The position numbers were made by a program, and so were the translations under genes. A stretch of DNA of 52,580 bases, taken from contig JAPTJF010000439.1 of NCBI GenBank assembly GCA_029339195.1, positions 1 to 52,580 on the forward strand, read 5' to 3'. This document shows positions 10,601 through 21,300 of this stretch, one piece after another (the first letter of the stretch is position 1; the number at the start of each line of letters is the position of its first letter). A model generated the notes under the pieces. It was not told the DNA's origin, ran no database searches, and saw only the letters and a program-made list of their open reading frames with translations. Source of the stretch: Micractinium sp. NFX-FRZ (Eukaryota > Chlorophyta > Trebouxiophyceae > Chlorellales > Chlorellaceae).

Positions 10601-13600
10601 CATCCCCCACCCACCCACCCGCCCATGCACCACCGCCCACGCACCCGATCCGCGCGGCACCTTGATCCACAGCGCGTTGTTGGCCACGTCATACACCACG
10701 GAAGGCCGCAGCTTGGCAGGCTCCCCGGCCGCCGCGTGCGCGGCCGCTAGCGGGGAGAATGCCGCCTTGAGCTCCCGCTGCACCCGCTCCCCCGCCAGCT
10801 CAACCTGGGGAGGGAGAAGCAGGGGGGTGAGGGAGATGGCATTAAGACTGCTGTAGTGAGCAGATGAGCACAGATTGTATGGGAGGGGAGGGTAGCAGAA
10901 TGGACATGAGAGAGGCAAGGGAGGAAAGTGCTCCAACTGCACAAGCCCAGCATAACCAGGGACAGGCCAGGGATATGCGGGTATCCACTGGCCCGCCTAC
11001 ACCTTGTGCACTCACCCAATGCAATATACGCCACAGCACAGCACAGGCCAGCAGCCCACTCACAGAGCGGCGCACTCCCCGCAACACAGCACTCCTTCCT
11101 GCTAACACACTTCAGCCATCACCTTGTCCCGCATCTCACAGCACAGCACAGCACAGCACAGCACACCATAGCACAGCTGCATGCTCACACTATTCAGCCA
11201 GTACCTCGCCCTGCCAGCACAGCACAGGCTAGGACACATAGCACAATGCGCCGCAGCACAGTGTTGAGCCTGTGCTGGGCTATGCTGCAAGGAGAGCTCA
11301 CCGCGTCGCACTCCTCAGCCATTACCTCGTCCCGCACCTTGCCCCGGAAAGGGCCCTCATTTGCCTGCAGCCATGTCAAGCGGCAGTCGAATCAGAGGCC
11401 GTGACACTGGTCCGCCAAAGTCCACCTGCCATCCTGCTGCACGGCTCTCCTGACCATATAACCATGCGCATGATTGGCAGAACAGTGCGTGTTTCAACGC
11501 ACACCTTCCTGCTCCGCAAGCGTTGCAGCGGCTGCTGCTGCTGCAGATGTGCCAACCGCAGCAGAACGCTGCTGCAGATGTGCCAACCTCACCCCACGCC
11601 ACCTCACCTGCATGAGCCGCCACATCCCGTTGCGCACGTCGTCCCCACACTCCGGCAGTTCTGGCAGCCATTCCCCCGCTGCCAGCTGCGTGTCATGGTC
11701 CACAACTGAAATCAAGCAAGAGCGCAGGGGTGGGAAGCGAGCAATAAACCAGGATGATTGCTGCGTGTGCATGCCGTCTGCTCACCCAGCCTCCTTGGCA
11801 CCCTCCTGCCATTCATTCCTTTCCGGCCCCCCACCCCTACCTCGCCCACCCCGTCCCCACACCCCTCACCTTGGCACCTCCTCCTGATCTCAGCCAGCCC
11901 ACCTTGCCCCACCTCTTCCCCACCACCCTCACACCACCAACCCCACAACTGTGGATTATGCCCGCCTGTCTTTATGCCACCGCACAGGCCTTTCCCAGTA
12001 CCAAATGGCATCAACACCCTTTCCTCCCCTCCCCACTCCCCCACCCACCCCTGCCCACGCACCGCTGTGGACGGCACCCAGCGCCTGCACGCACCCCGCC
12101 TGCAGCTGCTCCCGGGAAAGCGCCACCCCCATCTCCCGGCACGCCACTTCCAGCAGGCTGTCTGCCAGCAGGGGCAGCTGGGGGCCGCCACGGGAGAGCA
12201 GGTCCTGGATGGCGGCGCACAGCTCGCCCACCTGCGGCAAGCAACCCAACCAGACGGTCCGGTCAGCGAGCCAGGCGTACATTCAACCTGAGGGTCTTTG
12301 GCAAAGCCGGCAGGGCTTGGGTGACAGGCGGGATGAGAGATTTGCTTTAGGATCAAGTTGTTAACTTGGAGATTGTATGGCGCAGCTTGAACGCCACACT
12401 GGCGGCACCCTTCCTGCCCAACCGAACGCTCGTCAGCCAAAGGCGTCACACATTCCACCAAAAAAAGCGGGCTTGCCTCTGCCAACCTGGACGGCACACG
12501 GCACAAACGACCCTGCCCTGCCCTTGCCTCTCTGAAAAAGGTGTCGTTGGCCTCCCTGTTGCGCAGCTTGAGCACCACGCTGGCAGCAGGCACGAGAGGG
12601 AACAGCGGCAGGCTCTCATTCATGCCTGGGTGGAGGGGGGCGGGCAGGAGAAGAAAGGAAGCAAGGGGTGAAGCAGGGTGGGATGGGGTGGGGCGGGGTG
12701 CATGGGGGATGCAGTTGCGGTCAACCCAGGGTCCTTGGCAAACGGCATGCTTGCTGGTACCAGCCTTCTCCTGTGCACACAACCAGTCCAGCAATGGCGT
12801 GCAATGCACCACACGCGTGCCCCCTAACAGGTGCGGGCCAGCAGCACTTGCTGGCACTGCTTCTCCAGCAGGCGCGCTGCACAAGGGGCGGCACACTTGC
12901 CTGCCAGGACCGAGCACACGCGGCGCACCGCCACCGCCGTCGCCGGCGGCGGCGGCAGCAGCAGCAGGCGGCGCATCCAGCGGCGGGCGGGGAGCGGGGA
13001 ACCGGGGGGCAGCAGGTAGTCGAGCAGGCACGGCTGCCCCCGGGACTTGTGCAGGCCCAGGTTGAGGGCGGTGGAGTAGTAGAGGGGGCGGGGACGGTCG
13101 CGGCTGCTGGCCCGGATCTGCGGCGGGGGGAAGGGGCGGGGCAGGGCATGTGCGATGTGGGAGTTGTGCAGACTCGGATTGAGCGCAGTGGAATGGGAAA
13201 GGGGTGGAGGCTGCTGGCGGGGGTCGGCGGCAGGCGGGGGAGGGTGGGGGGAGGGCGGGTGCAGCGGCGGAGGTGGCGCGGCAAGTGCCAGGAGTGATGG
13301 ACCACGAACTGTGAAGGGGTCCACAGCAAGCGTCCCAGTCTGCCCATCCTCCAAGCCAGCCCTCGTAGGGATGAGCAACCGTGTGAAAAGATGTCACAAA
13401 AATTAACGATGGCACATAGTAAACTCACAACTATGAAGGGCTCCTCTGCCTGCATGTTGAGCATGCAGCGCACGCGTGTCAGCAGCCCCTCCAGCCAGTC
13501 TGCAGGCGCAGGGGAGGGTGTAGCACGGAGGAAAGTAAGACAAAGAGAGAGGCAAGCAGGCAGGCAGGCAGGCAGGATAGGCAGGGTAGGCACAGTCGGT

Positions 13601-16600
13601 GGGTGTTCAGGTGGGCAGGTTCTGATGAACAGGAGCCAGGCGGGCAAGCAGACAGGCAGGCAGGTGGGCAGGCGGGCAGGCGAGGTCTCTGCCGGGTGTG
13701 GGGGTGGTCAGGTGCTGCCAAACAGGAGGGAGGCAGGCGGGCGGGCAGGCGGCCTAGCTGGTGGGCTAGCCGGCAAGTAGGAGGGGGCTCACCCGGGTCG
13801 CTGGACCCTACCCCTACCCCTACCCCTAAAACCCTACCCTAAACCCTAACCCTATAGGAAGGGGCTCACCCGGGTCGCTGTACCGCTCAATGACGCCCAC
13901 CTGCGGGCAGGGGGCAGCAGCCCAGCACAGGCCCGATCAGGGGGTGGGATGTGGACAGGAGGGTCCCGCCACATTGCGAGGGGGCTGGGCTGCCCTGCCC
14001 GCCTGCGCTGTCACGCTCAGACGCTGTTGGCAGCTGCGCTGTCGCAGCTTGGCCCCTGGCGCCCTCACGTCATCAATTTTAAAGATCAGGGGCGTGCACA
14101 GATGCTGAGTATGCTGGATGTGCTTTACATTTACCCAAATTGCCCTCCGCTTCCCAGCCAGGCCCATACTAACTCGAGCCTCACCTCATTTTTACCCCAA
14201 CCCCACCCCACCCCCCTCTGCTCATCTCGTCCCACTTCCCCACCTGTGCCCGGAAGAGCGAGGCCACCCGCTGCTCCCACTCCCGCTCAAAAGTGCCCTC
14301 CGTCAGCCGTCGGTCCATCGCAGAGGATGAGGCAGGGACGTGCAGGAACAGCGGCGGCGCTAGGCCGCCTGCAAGGGAGGCGGGAGGCGGCGCAGGCAGG
14401 GCAGGATGCCGTTGCTGAGGGGCAGGTGGCGCATGTCTGCGATCGTGCAGCCAAGCGTGAGCCGCCTCCCCTGTGAGTGCCTGCACAGCGCATCCTCCCA
14501 TAGATTACACACGAATCTAACACCAAAGAAACACTGGGTCACCTTTGTGCAGGCGGGCATACGCAGCATTCCTCTGTGAGGCCCCCTTCACAAACCGACC
14601 CCCACAAGGTTTCAACACTAAAGAAACCATGCTCACCTTCGTGCAGGCGGGCGTACACGGCATCCTCTGTGAGCCCCTCCATGATGCGCACCGTCCCCAC
14701 GTCGACAGATACCTCTGCCACCGTGTAGCCGCCCACCTGTGTGGCAACACAGGGTGGGCAAGTCGACCCCTGCCGTGAATGGCTAGCAGTCTAAATGGGA
14801 GCCATGCTGTTGCAAATCAACAGATACCTCTGCCACTGCGTTGCCGCCCACCCTTGCAGGGCTTTGAAGCATGGCAGTTCAGAGGGGGCAAGCGGGAGCA
14901 ATGCTGTTGCAGGGTGAACATGCACATCTGCACTGTGGCAGGTAAACTGACACCACCTGCAGGGCATTGAAGGAGCGCAAGTCGCGCATGGCCGGCAGTT
15001 AGCGGCTTACAGGGGCGCAGGGAACAGCGGCGCAGCTCCGGGAACCGTGTAGCTCAAGCAGGCAGGCGTGCATCTTAGCAGAGCGGTGCAAACCAGCCAC
15101 TGGTTGTGACACCCCTCCAACCAGGCAGGCGTCCAGGCAGCAGAAGGAGCACCCAGCACGAGCGTAGAAAAGGGGCATGGGCACACCTGGGGCACCAGAG
15201 CCAGCAGGGGCGGCGCTGCATCAATGGGGAGATCTGCGGGCAGGCAGGCAGGCAGGCGGGCAGGCTCAGCAGGATAGATCAGGCGGGCACGTGATGGGAC
15301 AACGTGCAAAGGCAGGGCGGCATGCGCAACGCCGGCATGTGCGACATCTGTCGGGGATGGGCTGCCGGGATGCGGGCTCAGCTGCGGTGCAGGCAAGCTG
15401 CCGTCAGCTGTTCCTGCCCAGCTGAACATGTTGAATGCCCAGTCACGGGCATGCCCACCCCACACTCTACTTGCCGGCATCCTCGTCAACGAGGCCGTGC
15501 AGCATGTGCGGGTTTGCAGGGGAGACCTGCAGGCACAGCATGCGCAGCGGGTCACGCACAGCATACACAGCATGCCGGCAAGTGCAGGCACAAGCTTCCC
15601 AGGCGCACCGGTGTGAGGAGCAAGCGAGTACAAGTATGGAGGGCAGCCAGGCTGTCCTGGTGCCCCTCGTGCAGCCCACCACGCCTGCATGCCAGGGGGC
15701 CCTGGGACGCCCAACTGCTGCTCCGTTTCAATGAACCCTTCCCGTCAAATGCGGCTCTCACCACTTCCGCCACGTAGCGCTGCTTCTGCTTGGTCCTCAT
15801 GCTCCCATACGAGTAGGGCTCGGGGGTCTGCGGCAGCAAGGCCACACAGAACAACAGTTGATAAGCACGTGTGGTGAGCATGTGCTGGTTTCATGCTCCG
15901 CAAAAAGTGTAGATTGGGCGTGGGGTCTGCATGCAGAGAGATGCACTGCCGGGTCAGAGCAGCACAGCCCCACAGCAGGCTCCTTGCCTGCCTTGCCTGG
16001 CCTGAGCACGCTCTGCCGCAGCTCGCCGTCCTGCTGCATGCACCGTCACACTGCCGTTCACCCATCCACCCCTGCCGCTGCCTCAAAGGTGTTGTAGAAC
16101 AGCACAGTCAGAGCCGCTTGCTTCACGTTCTGCTGCGCCGCACCACGAACCCCCCTCACCCACCCACCCACCCTCCCTCCTACTCTGCACCCCCTCGGCC
16201 CCCCGTTCACCCACCCACCTCCTCGCACACCGCCACCGTCAGGCCCGCAGACACAAGGTCCGCCACGGTCCGCCGCAGGTTCTGGCGTGGGCAGCCGGCG
16301 CGCGGCGGGCAGCCGGAGCCCATGGGGTTGAGCCCCGCGTGCTGCACCAGCAGCACAGCGTCGATGCCTACTGCTTCATAAAACTCGCCCACCTGGGCAG
16401 GGGCAGAGGAGGAAGGGGTGGGTGAAGCAGAGAGGGCGGCAAGCAGAAGGGGTGGGTGCGACAAGGGAAGATTCACCGGTATGCGTGAGCGAAGCGTGGG
16501 TGAGAAGGGCAAGGGGCACAGGAGTGACCCCTATTGCTTTCCAACCTCACCGACCTGGGAGAGAGGGAGAGAGGTGACGAAAGGGGCAGCACGGCAGCAA

Positions 16601-17592
16601 TGCCCGGGGAAGACAAGTGCATGTGTGGCACCAGGGAACTGCCGCTGCACGCTGCAAAAGCAGGCGCAGCACAGCACTGCACACAGCATGACGGGCCCCC
16701 GTCGCTCACCCGCACTAGCGCCACGGCCTTTGGAAACTGCTTCTTCACGCTGCGGAAGTAGCTGTACAGCGGCGGCCGCCCCTTGCGGCTGGAGAAGGCG
16801 GGCCGCCGTGCTACAGCAGCTGCTGCTGCGGACCTACTAGCAGCGGGAAGGGCGTCTGCAGGCTCGTCGCCGTCATCGGCGCTGCTGATAGCAGCGGCGG
16901 CGGGCGCACCGGTGGCAGCATCTATCGGCACTGCTGGCAGGCCCAGGATCTGCACGGGTGGCCCGCATCACATGTGGCAGGCATGTATTTCGCATTCGCC
17001 ATGAGGAGTGCACAGTGCGCCGTCCCGCTTTATCTCTTTCACATGCAGGAGCGAAGGTCAGGTGAGAGCCAATGCTGAGGTGATCTATAGTCGTGTCAGA
17101 GTATAATGGACACTTTCTGGGGGCCAACTGGGCAGGGCAGGGGAACCACCCGCATGCTCCACGCGTGTTTGCCGCTGAGGTCCCGCCTGCCGCAACTTGC
17201 CTGGTGAACATCAATGTGGGGCAGCAGCGCCCGGGCGGTTGTCTTGTCCACACTGCTGTCCAGCACCTGCTGCCAGTACTCCGCCACCTCCTGCAAACCC
17301 GGTACAGTAGTGCGCAGGCGGCCCAACGGTGAGCAGCACGGCGCAGCAGCAGCAGCAGCGGTGACGGGATCGAGCGGACAGACGGGAGGCGGCAGCGGCG
17401 GTGGCTGAAAACCCTGGCGCGCCAGAGCGGCAGGCGCACCTTGTTCACCCTGTCGCTGCTCTGTGTTGCGGCTCCTGCAGCAGATTTAGAGGCCGCGCAG
17501 CGCAGGGAAAGCGCATGGAGGGCAGGGCGGACGAGCCCTGCCGACCAGGCCCGCCCCGCCCGACTGGCGCACAGCGAGCTAAGCCTATGCAT
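4690..17592 (-). CDS. MSH1: MSH1: organellar MutS homologue fused to a GIY-YIG domain
   Basis: Thirty phase-consistent exons give 1256 residues: 17440-17592, 17201-17290, 16710-16949, 16219-16392, 15762-15827, 15475-15526, 15187-15233, 14637-14736, 14244-14368, 13870-13900, 13429-13499, 12829-13117, 12528-12625, 12063-12231, 11608-11705, 11302-11364, 10645-10804, 10338-10390, 9901-10023, 9533-9615, 9188-9289, 8616-8673, 8252-8381, 7757-7838, 7531-7570, 7111-7247, 5954-6551, 5580-5714, 5065-5140, 4690-4817. The N-terminus (MHRLSSLCASRAGRAWSAG) is Arg/Ser/Ala-rich without acidic residues, so is a likely plastid and/or mitochondrial transit peptide. MutS domain I has the mismatch-binding F-Y-E motif (VGEFYEAVG, about 162-170). 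The ATPase has Walker A GPNMAGKST (about 822-830), Walker B SLVLVDE (to about 902) and ATHLH (about 933). A Ser/Gly/Ala-rich linker (about 950-1143) leads to a C-terminal GIY-YIG-type domain. In land plants MSH1 suppresses recombination between repeats in organelle genomes; the same role here is inferred. Confidence 0.93.
5330..5503. repeat. Intronic echoes of the GIY-YIG exon end
   Basis: About 5470-5503 (ggtgcacaggcgcggtccca...) copies the exon segment at about 5586-5620 (tgtgcacggatgcggtccca...). A more diverged copy lies at about 5330-5365 (gcatgaatgcactccctcagagcatca). Both sit in the intron that follows this exon in transcription. Confidence 0.6.
5580..5714 (-). other. GIY-YIG core exon of MSH1
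   Basis: This exon encodes the core of the C-terminal nuclease-like domain (CAYVLCRADGHFYAGSSD followed by ALWDRIRAHR). The GIY position reads AYV and the YIG position reads YAG. The Arg of the DRIRAHR helix is present. Exons 5065-5140 and 4690-4817 complete the domain and supply a Glu (AKAVES) at the position where plant MSH1 has the Glu of LETLL. The domain is therefore complete in length but has a substituted YIG motif. The alignment is by eye. Confidence 0.8.
6793..6991. repeat. Two intronic echoes of the MSH1 Walker-B exon 3' end
   Basis: The exon end and its GTGAGT donor at about 7104-7156 (plus-strand reading actcactcgaggctcaagtc) recur at about 6935-6991 (actcactcgaggctcctgtt). A more decayed copy is at about 6793-6852 (ending gcgcaggtaggtggcaaggt). 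The nearer copy keeps the donor-like CTCAC and an open frame resembling the end of the ATPase domain. Confidence 0.75.
7319..7362. repeat. Intronic echo of the MSH1 Walker-B exon 5' end
   Basis: The segment ctccgtccccttgcccagctcaacaacctgccagggcac nearly repeats about 7221-7260, differing inside the matched core by only about one base (catcaac versus caacaac). The acceptor CTGCCAG-type context is copied with it. The copy lies in the intron upstream of the real exon. Confidence 0.8.
7921..7965. repeat. Intronic echo of the MSH1 DAFMLRN exon
   Basis: Plus-strand tcgtatgaggagttgcgcagcatcaaggcttcatcctgag matches the exon at about 7805-7845 (gcgtcggacgagaagttgcgcagcatgaaggcgtctgaag). The predicted peptide of the copy (DEALMLRNSSYDEP) resembles DAFMLRNFSSDAP. 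The CAG acceptor is retained in diverged form. Confidence 0.75.
8440..8580. repeat. Intronic echoes of the MSH1 Walker-A exon start
   Basis: Upstream of the Walker-A exon (8252-8381), the minus strand at about 8450-8516 reads CTGCGGGCCACGGTGCTGCC and translates as VLPLSRRNLAGRPTI, a decayed copy of MALLTGPNMAGKSTI. The flanking intron segment (TCTGCACTCCGCTGTGTTGT) also recurs at about 8540-8562, so intron end plus exon start appear to have been duplicated together. Confidence 0.65.
9030..9105. repeat. Short tandem repeat in an MSH1 intron
   Basis: The unit 'cctgccaccatccccaaacca' with a linker of the type 'ataaacctccgcata' occurs twice in direct order. It is non-coding and lies in the intron between exons 9188-9289 and 8616-8673. 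Confidence 0.7.
10480..10606. repeat. Two intronic echoes of the MSH1 NNALWIKVPRGS exon end
   Basis: The exon end and its donor at about 10641-10690 (ccttgatccacagcgcgttg) recur at about 10561-10606 (ccttgatgcacagcgcgttg). A third copy is at about 10480-10525 (ccttgacgcacagcacgttg). The three are spaced about 80 bp apart, each flanked by a CACCCA-rich segment. Both copies lie in the intron following the real exon. Confidence 0.8.
11111..11217. repeat. Two intronic echoes of an MSH1 exon plus CACAG microsatellite
   Basis: The exon segment at about 11311-11345 (tcagccattacctcgtcccg) recurs at about 11191-11217 (tcagccagtacctcgccctg) and about 11112-11140 (tcagccatcaccttgtcccg). A (CACAG)n run lies between the copies at about 11138-11165. 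Confidence 0.7.
12385..12415. repeat. Intronic echo of the MSH1 VVLKLRN exon
   Basis: The plus-strand stretch gcagcttgaacgccacactggc at about 12383-12404 matches gcagcttgagcaccacgctggc inside the exon at about 12565-12590. The copy lies in the following intron, close to a decayed gcttgcctctgcc stretch (about 12470-12482) that resembles the exon's donor region. Confidence 0.55.
13555..13770. repeat. GGCA-rich simple repeats in an MSH1 intron
   Basis: Repeated GCAG/GGCAGGCGGG blocks lie in the intron between exons 13870-13900 and 13429-13499. A short echo of the exon donor (gctcacccgggtcgctg, about 13788-13804) follows, matching about 13865-13881. The composition is simple-sequence; no coding content. 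Confidence 0.7.
13805..13856. repeat. Interstitial telomere-like array inside an MSH1 intron
   Basis: The plus strand carries four CCCTA units with extra C, then CCCTAAAA, CCCTA, CCCTAAA and CCCTAA-type units. Reverse-complemented these are TTAGGG, TTTAGGG, TTTTAGGG and TAGGGG variants. TTTAGGG is the usual telomere unit of land plants and of Chlorella. The array is short (about 50 bp) and sits in a strictly conserved gene, so it is interstitial rather than a chromosome end. Confidence 0.85.
14544..14592. repeat. Intronic echo of the MSH1 ARLHEG exon end
   Basis: Plus-strand cacctttgtgcaggcgggcatacgcagcattcctctgtgaggccccc copies the exon end and donor at about 14634-14685 (caccttcgtgcaggcgggcgtacacggcatcctctgtgagcccctc). 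The minus-strand reading of the copy (ECCVCPPAQR in one frame) has lost the frame by indel. Confidence 0.8.
14815..14862. repeat. Intronic echo of the MSH1 VGGYTVAEVSVD exon start
   Basis: Plus-strand cagatacctctgccactgcgttgccgcccacccttgcagg copies the exon start and acceptor region at about 14705-14745 (cagatacctctgccaccgtgtagccgcccacctgtgt). It lies upstream of the real exon in transcription. Confidence 0.8.
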
Positions 17593-18335
17593 TGGATGCC
17601 CGATGTGCTGCCGTTCCACACTTTGAATCGAGTGCCATCGTGGATTGCCCAGGTGGCGGCGGCGGCGGCGCCGCCGCCGCCGCCTTTACTCTGATGTAAA
17701 AAAAAACAGAGGCCGAGAGTGCGAGCTGCAGAGATGCCTGGCTTGCATTCAGTGTTTTGTATACCTTAATTGCATCACTCCACAGCTGGGAACAAATGCA
17801 ACCGGCACCCGCCTGCACCCCTGCCGTCCCCCTGCCTCGTAGAGCCTGCATCCACAGGGACTCATCTGTGCCACTCAGCTGGCCACAGACCAGGGCGGGG
17901 TGCCCAGCAATTGACCTTGCCTTTTCAGATTAAGCAGCTGTGTGGGGGACGTTACAACTACAATCAGCATCCCAAGTCGCGGCCATGGCAGGCGGCATGC
18001 CGCGGGCACCAAGCTGAGGTGGCGCCGCCGCTTGTCAATTGCTGGGCCAAGGACAAATTGGGGACGCCGGCGTCATTATCATTCCGCACAGTGCTGAATA
18101 ACGGTTTTACAGAGTGCCCGTTGCGAGGAGCGCCTCTCGCGCCTTCCGGGAGCCCCGTTCGCAGCCTCTCAGGGCGCTGGCCGCTGCTCGCTAAGCTAGT
18201 TGTCCTTCGGGGGAAGGAAGAGGCGCGCGGTTCGTTACCCAGGCCAACCGGCTGTGGCGCCGAGACTGGCTCCCCTTGCCGCCACTCCTGCCGCCACTCC
18301 CTCGCAGCGGCGGGCCCCCAGCTTGTGCAGCAGCG
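17593..18335. promoter_or_regulatory. Divergent promoter region: MSH1 and F-box/WD40 gene
   Basis: 743 bp separate the MSH1 start (minus) from the F-box/WD40 start (plus), so both promoters and 5' untranslated regions must lie here. A short out-of-frame ATG precedes the MSH1 start (minus strand, reading MALDSKCGTAAHRASNA then stop, about 17588-17641) and could be an upstream ORF. A (GGC)n/(GCC)n inverted pair occurs at about 17654-17685. No TATA box is evident. Confidence 0.55.
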
Positions 18336-21300
18336 ATGGAGCCATCTGACATCCTGCCGCCTCAACCGCCTCCAGAACAGCCCTACACCCCCGCCCTGAG
18401 CAGCCTGGAGCCCGACACATTTGCGCTGGTGTGCGGCCACCTGCGGCACCGAGAGGTGGCAGCGCTGGCGGCCACCTGCGCCTCCCTCCGCCACGCGGTC
18501 GACACAAACGACCGCCTCTGGGCCGGGCTGTTCAGCCACCAGTTCCCGCAGCCCTGGCAGCGCCTGACGCAGCTTGGGCAGCAGCCGAGTCAGCAGCAGG
18601 GGCGGCAGCTGCAGCCAGGCGGGCGGAGCAGCGGCGGCGGGGGTGTGGTGCCTGGGGCATGGCGTGGCGAGTTCCTACGCACCCACGCAGCGTGCCAGCA
18701 GGTGAGAAGGCCGGGGTCAGGCAGGCAGAGAGATGAGCACATGTTCTGTTGACATGAATGCTCAGCCTGTGTTAGATGTGCTGTTGATAAAGAAAGTCAG
18801 TTCAAGATGCCAGCACAGGGCCCCGGCGCTGCTCCCCCACCAACCAGTCATCCCGCCCTGCCTGTCCTGTAGCTCCGCTCCACCCAACCCCTCTGCCGAG
18901 AGTGGACCACAGACGCCACGCCCGTGCATCTGGCTGCCATCTATGGAACCGGTGATCAGGTGCTGCCTATTGCATGTCTGCCCGCTGCATCGCTTCCCGC
19001 CTCCTGCCGGCAGCTGCATAGCCACTCGACCCCACTCGCTGCCCCTACCGTTCTGGCCACCCACCCCTGCCTTCTGCTCTTCTAAGCCCAGTCCCAGTAG
19101 AGCACTGTCTGCCCAGATTCTGGGGTGTGACAGAACCTGACGGCAGCTCTGGCAGGTGTGCGGCGCTGCTCACCCATGCTCCCTGACTTCGCCCCACTCT
19201 CCTGCAGCGCCTGACGCTGGCGGCACAGGGCGCCACGGTTGAGCTGCGCTGCGCGGTACCGCCCTCCAAGTCCTTCCAGCTGTATGGCCACTCGGCGCGC
19301 GTGTCGTGCGCTGCCGTGCTGCGCGCCAGCGCCGGGGGGCCGGTGCGCCGGCTGGGCGTCATTACAGGGTCACATGACCAGACCGTCAGGTGTGAAGGGA
19401 TGTGTTCGATAGCGCTGAGTTTGGGTGCTGGCATTGGAAGCTACTACTTGGCGCATCGCACAGGCTTGCATGACCGCACTGTGGGGCGCAGGGCAGCGGC
19501 TCCTAGCCAATGCCTTCGTCGTCCGCCCCAGCCGCAACCCTAAACGCTACGAGCTCCTGACGGCCCGCCGACTTCCTGCCCCTACCCAGGCTCTGGTCAG
19601 CCAACGCCGACCCCGAGAGCTACGAGTTCCGGGCGCAGAGCCTGAGCCTGCTGACGCCGCTGCGCACGCTGCGGGGGCACCAGGAGTCGGTGACCTGCCT
19701 GCAGCTGGTGGCGGGCAGCACAGGTGGGCGGGCGGGCGGGTGGGATGATTAGTGGGTGCTCATAGGCATGAATGCATGGGAGGGTGCTTGAAGCGCCAGG
19801 ATTTGAGGTGCTTGAGCTTCAACTGCTCTGCAGGCTGTCGAAGTGCTGTCTGGCAAACTGGTTCAGGCAGGCCCGGTTCAGGCAGGCCCGGTTCAGGCAG
19901 GCCCGGCCCTGCCCTGCCCTGCCCTGCCCTGCCCTGACAATCGCTCACCCCATCCCATCTCTGCACCTGCAGGCGTGACCATAGCAGCAACGGGCGGCAA
20001 GGATCGGACGGTGCGGTTGTGGGGCCTGGCGCCGCTGGTGCCCTCCCCCGTTCACAAGCCCCAGATTGCCACACTGCGGGTGAGGAAGTGGTGATGGCGC
20101 TGGCAGCTTTCGGCCCAGCAGGGATGAAGGATGCGGCAGAGGCAGCGCTTGATGCATGCACCTGCAGGGGCGCTCGTGCATGCTGGTCCAAGCAGCACTG
20201 TCAGCGCAAAATCTGACCTGCATCCCCGCTTTTCTTCCGTATCCCAAGTCGGCAAGCATTGCACCCTGCCCTTTCCCTCGCTCAATCGACACTCCCATCC
20301 TGCCCCCCTCTCCTTACGTGTGTTCCCCTCCGTAGGGCCACGGCGCGCCAGTGACCTGCCTGGCCACTTGTGGGAACGGCCACGGCAGCGACGGCGGCGG
20401 CAGCTGGGAGTGGGAAGAAGGCGGCGGCAGCGCCAGCAGCGGCGGCACCGGCGGCGGGTGGCTCATGAGCGGCAGCCTGGATGCTCGCGTGAAGAGTTGG
20501 GACCCATGGACTGCTGCCTGCACCGGCACCGCCAAGGTTGCAGCACCCGTCACGGCCCTGGCCCCCGCGGCGGCGGCAGAACTGGCGCCGCACACGCTGT
20601 TCGTCCTCGCAGGCGGCAGCTGCGTGCAGCTGCTTGACGTGCGCAGCATGCGGGTCGTGGCTGGCGTGGCGCTGCCCTCGGAGCTGCACTGCTTCTCGCA
20701 GTGGGGGTGGGACCTGGCCACAGGCGGCAGCGACGGCGCCCGGGTGTTTGACCTGCGGTCCCTCACCTCCTCAGCAGGCAGCCCTGCCGGCAGCAGCCCT
20801 GCTGGCGCCAGTGCTGCGCTGCTGGCGGCGGCGGGCAGGGGCGTGGCGGAGCGTCTGCGCCTGGCAGAGGGGCACTCGCGGCCGGTGAGGGCCTGGGGCG
20901 CTGCTGCCCCTGGGGCGATTGCCGCGGGCTGCTGCCGCCTGGGATGCTGTGGCGGGAGGGTTGGGTGGGTGCTGGGCAGGCAGGAGGCCCTGCTTGGCTC
21001 CTGAAGATGCGCCCGCAATGCGCTGGGCAATGCCCATCTGATGCCACGCTGCTCACGCTGGGAGAGCCGCCCCATCCTGCTCCATCACGTCCACCACATT
21101 GTCCCACCCTGCCACCCCTTCTACAGGTCACTTCCATCCACGTGGATCGGCACAAGGTGGTGACTGGCACAGAGCGGTACGGGGAGGCCCCCTTGCGCGC
21201 CTGGTGCCCCACCAGCGGCGACTGCCTGGCAGAGCTTGGCAGCTGCCTCCCACCTCTGCCTCCGCCCCCGCATGGGCCGGTGCCGCGTGAGCTCGAGAAT

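Noticed and set aside
11138..11165. CACAG and other direct repeats as a CRISPR-like or mobile-element array
   Set aside because: Short simple-sequence microsatellites in introns without spacers, terminal repeats or transposase; no transposable element is recognisable anywhere in the window.
11712..13415. 567-codon minus-strand open frame
   Set aside because: It runs straight through several MSH1 introns and is open only because of GC-rich composition; the real exons inside it are in other frames, defined by conserved MutS sequence and phase.
14740..15186. An extra MSH1 exon between 15187 and 14736 (for example one ending MRDLRSFNALQ)
   Set aside because: The candidate frame has a stop just before it without a usable acceptor, and exons 15187-15233 and 14637-14736 already join in phase with the spacing expected from plant MSH1.
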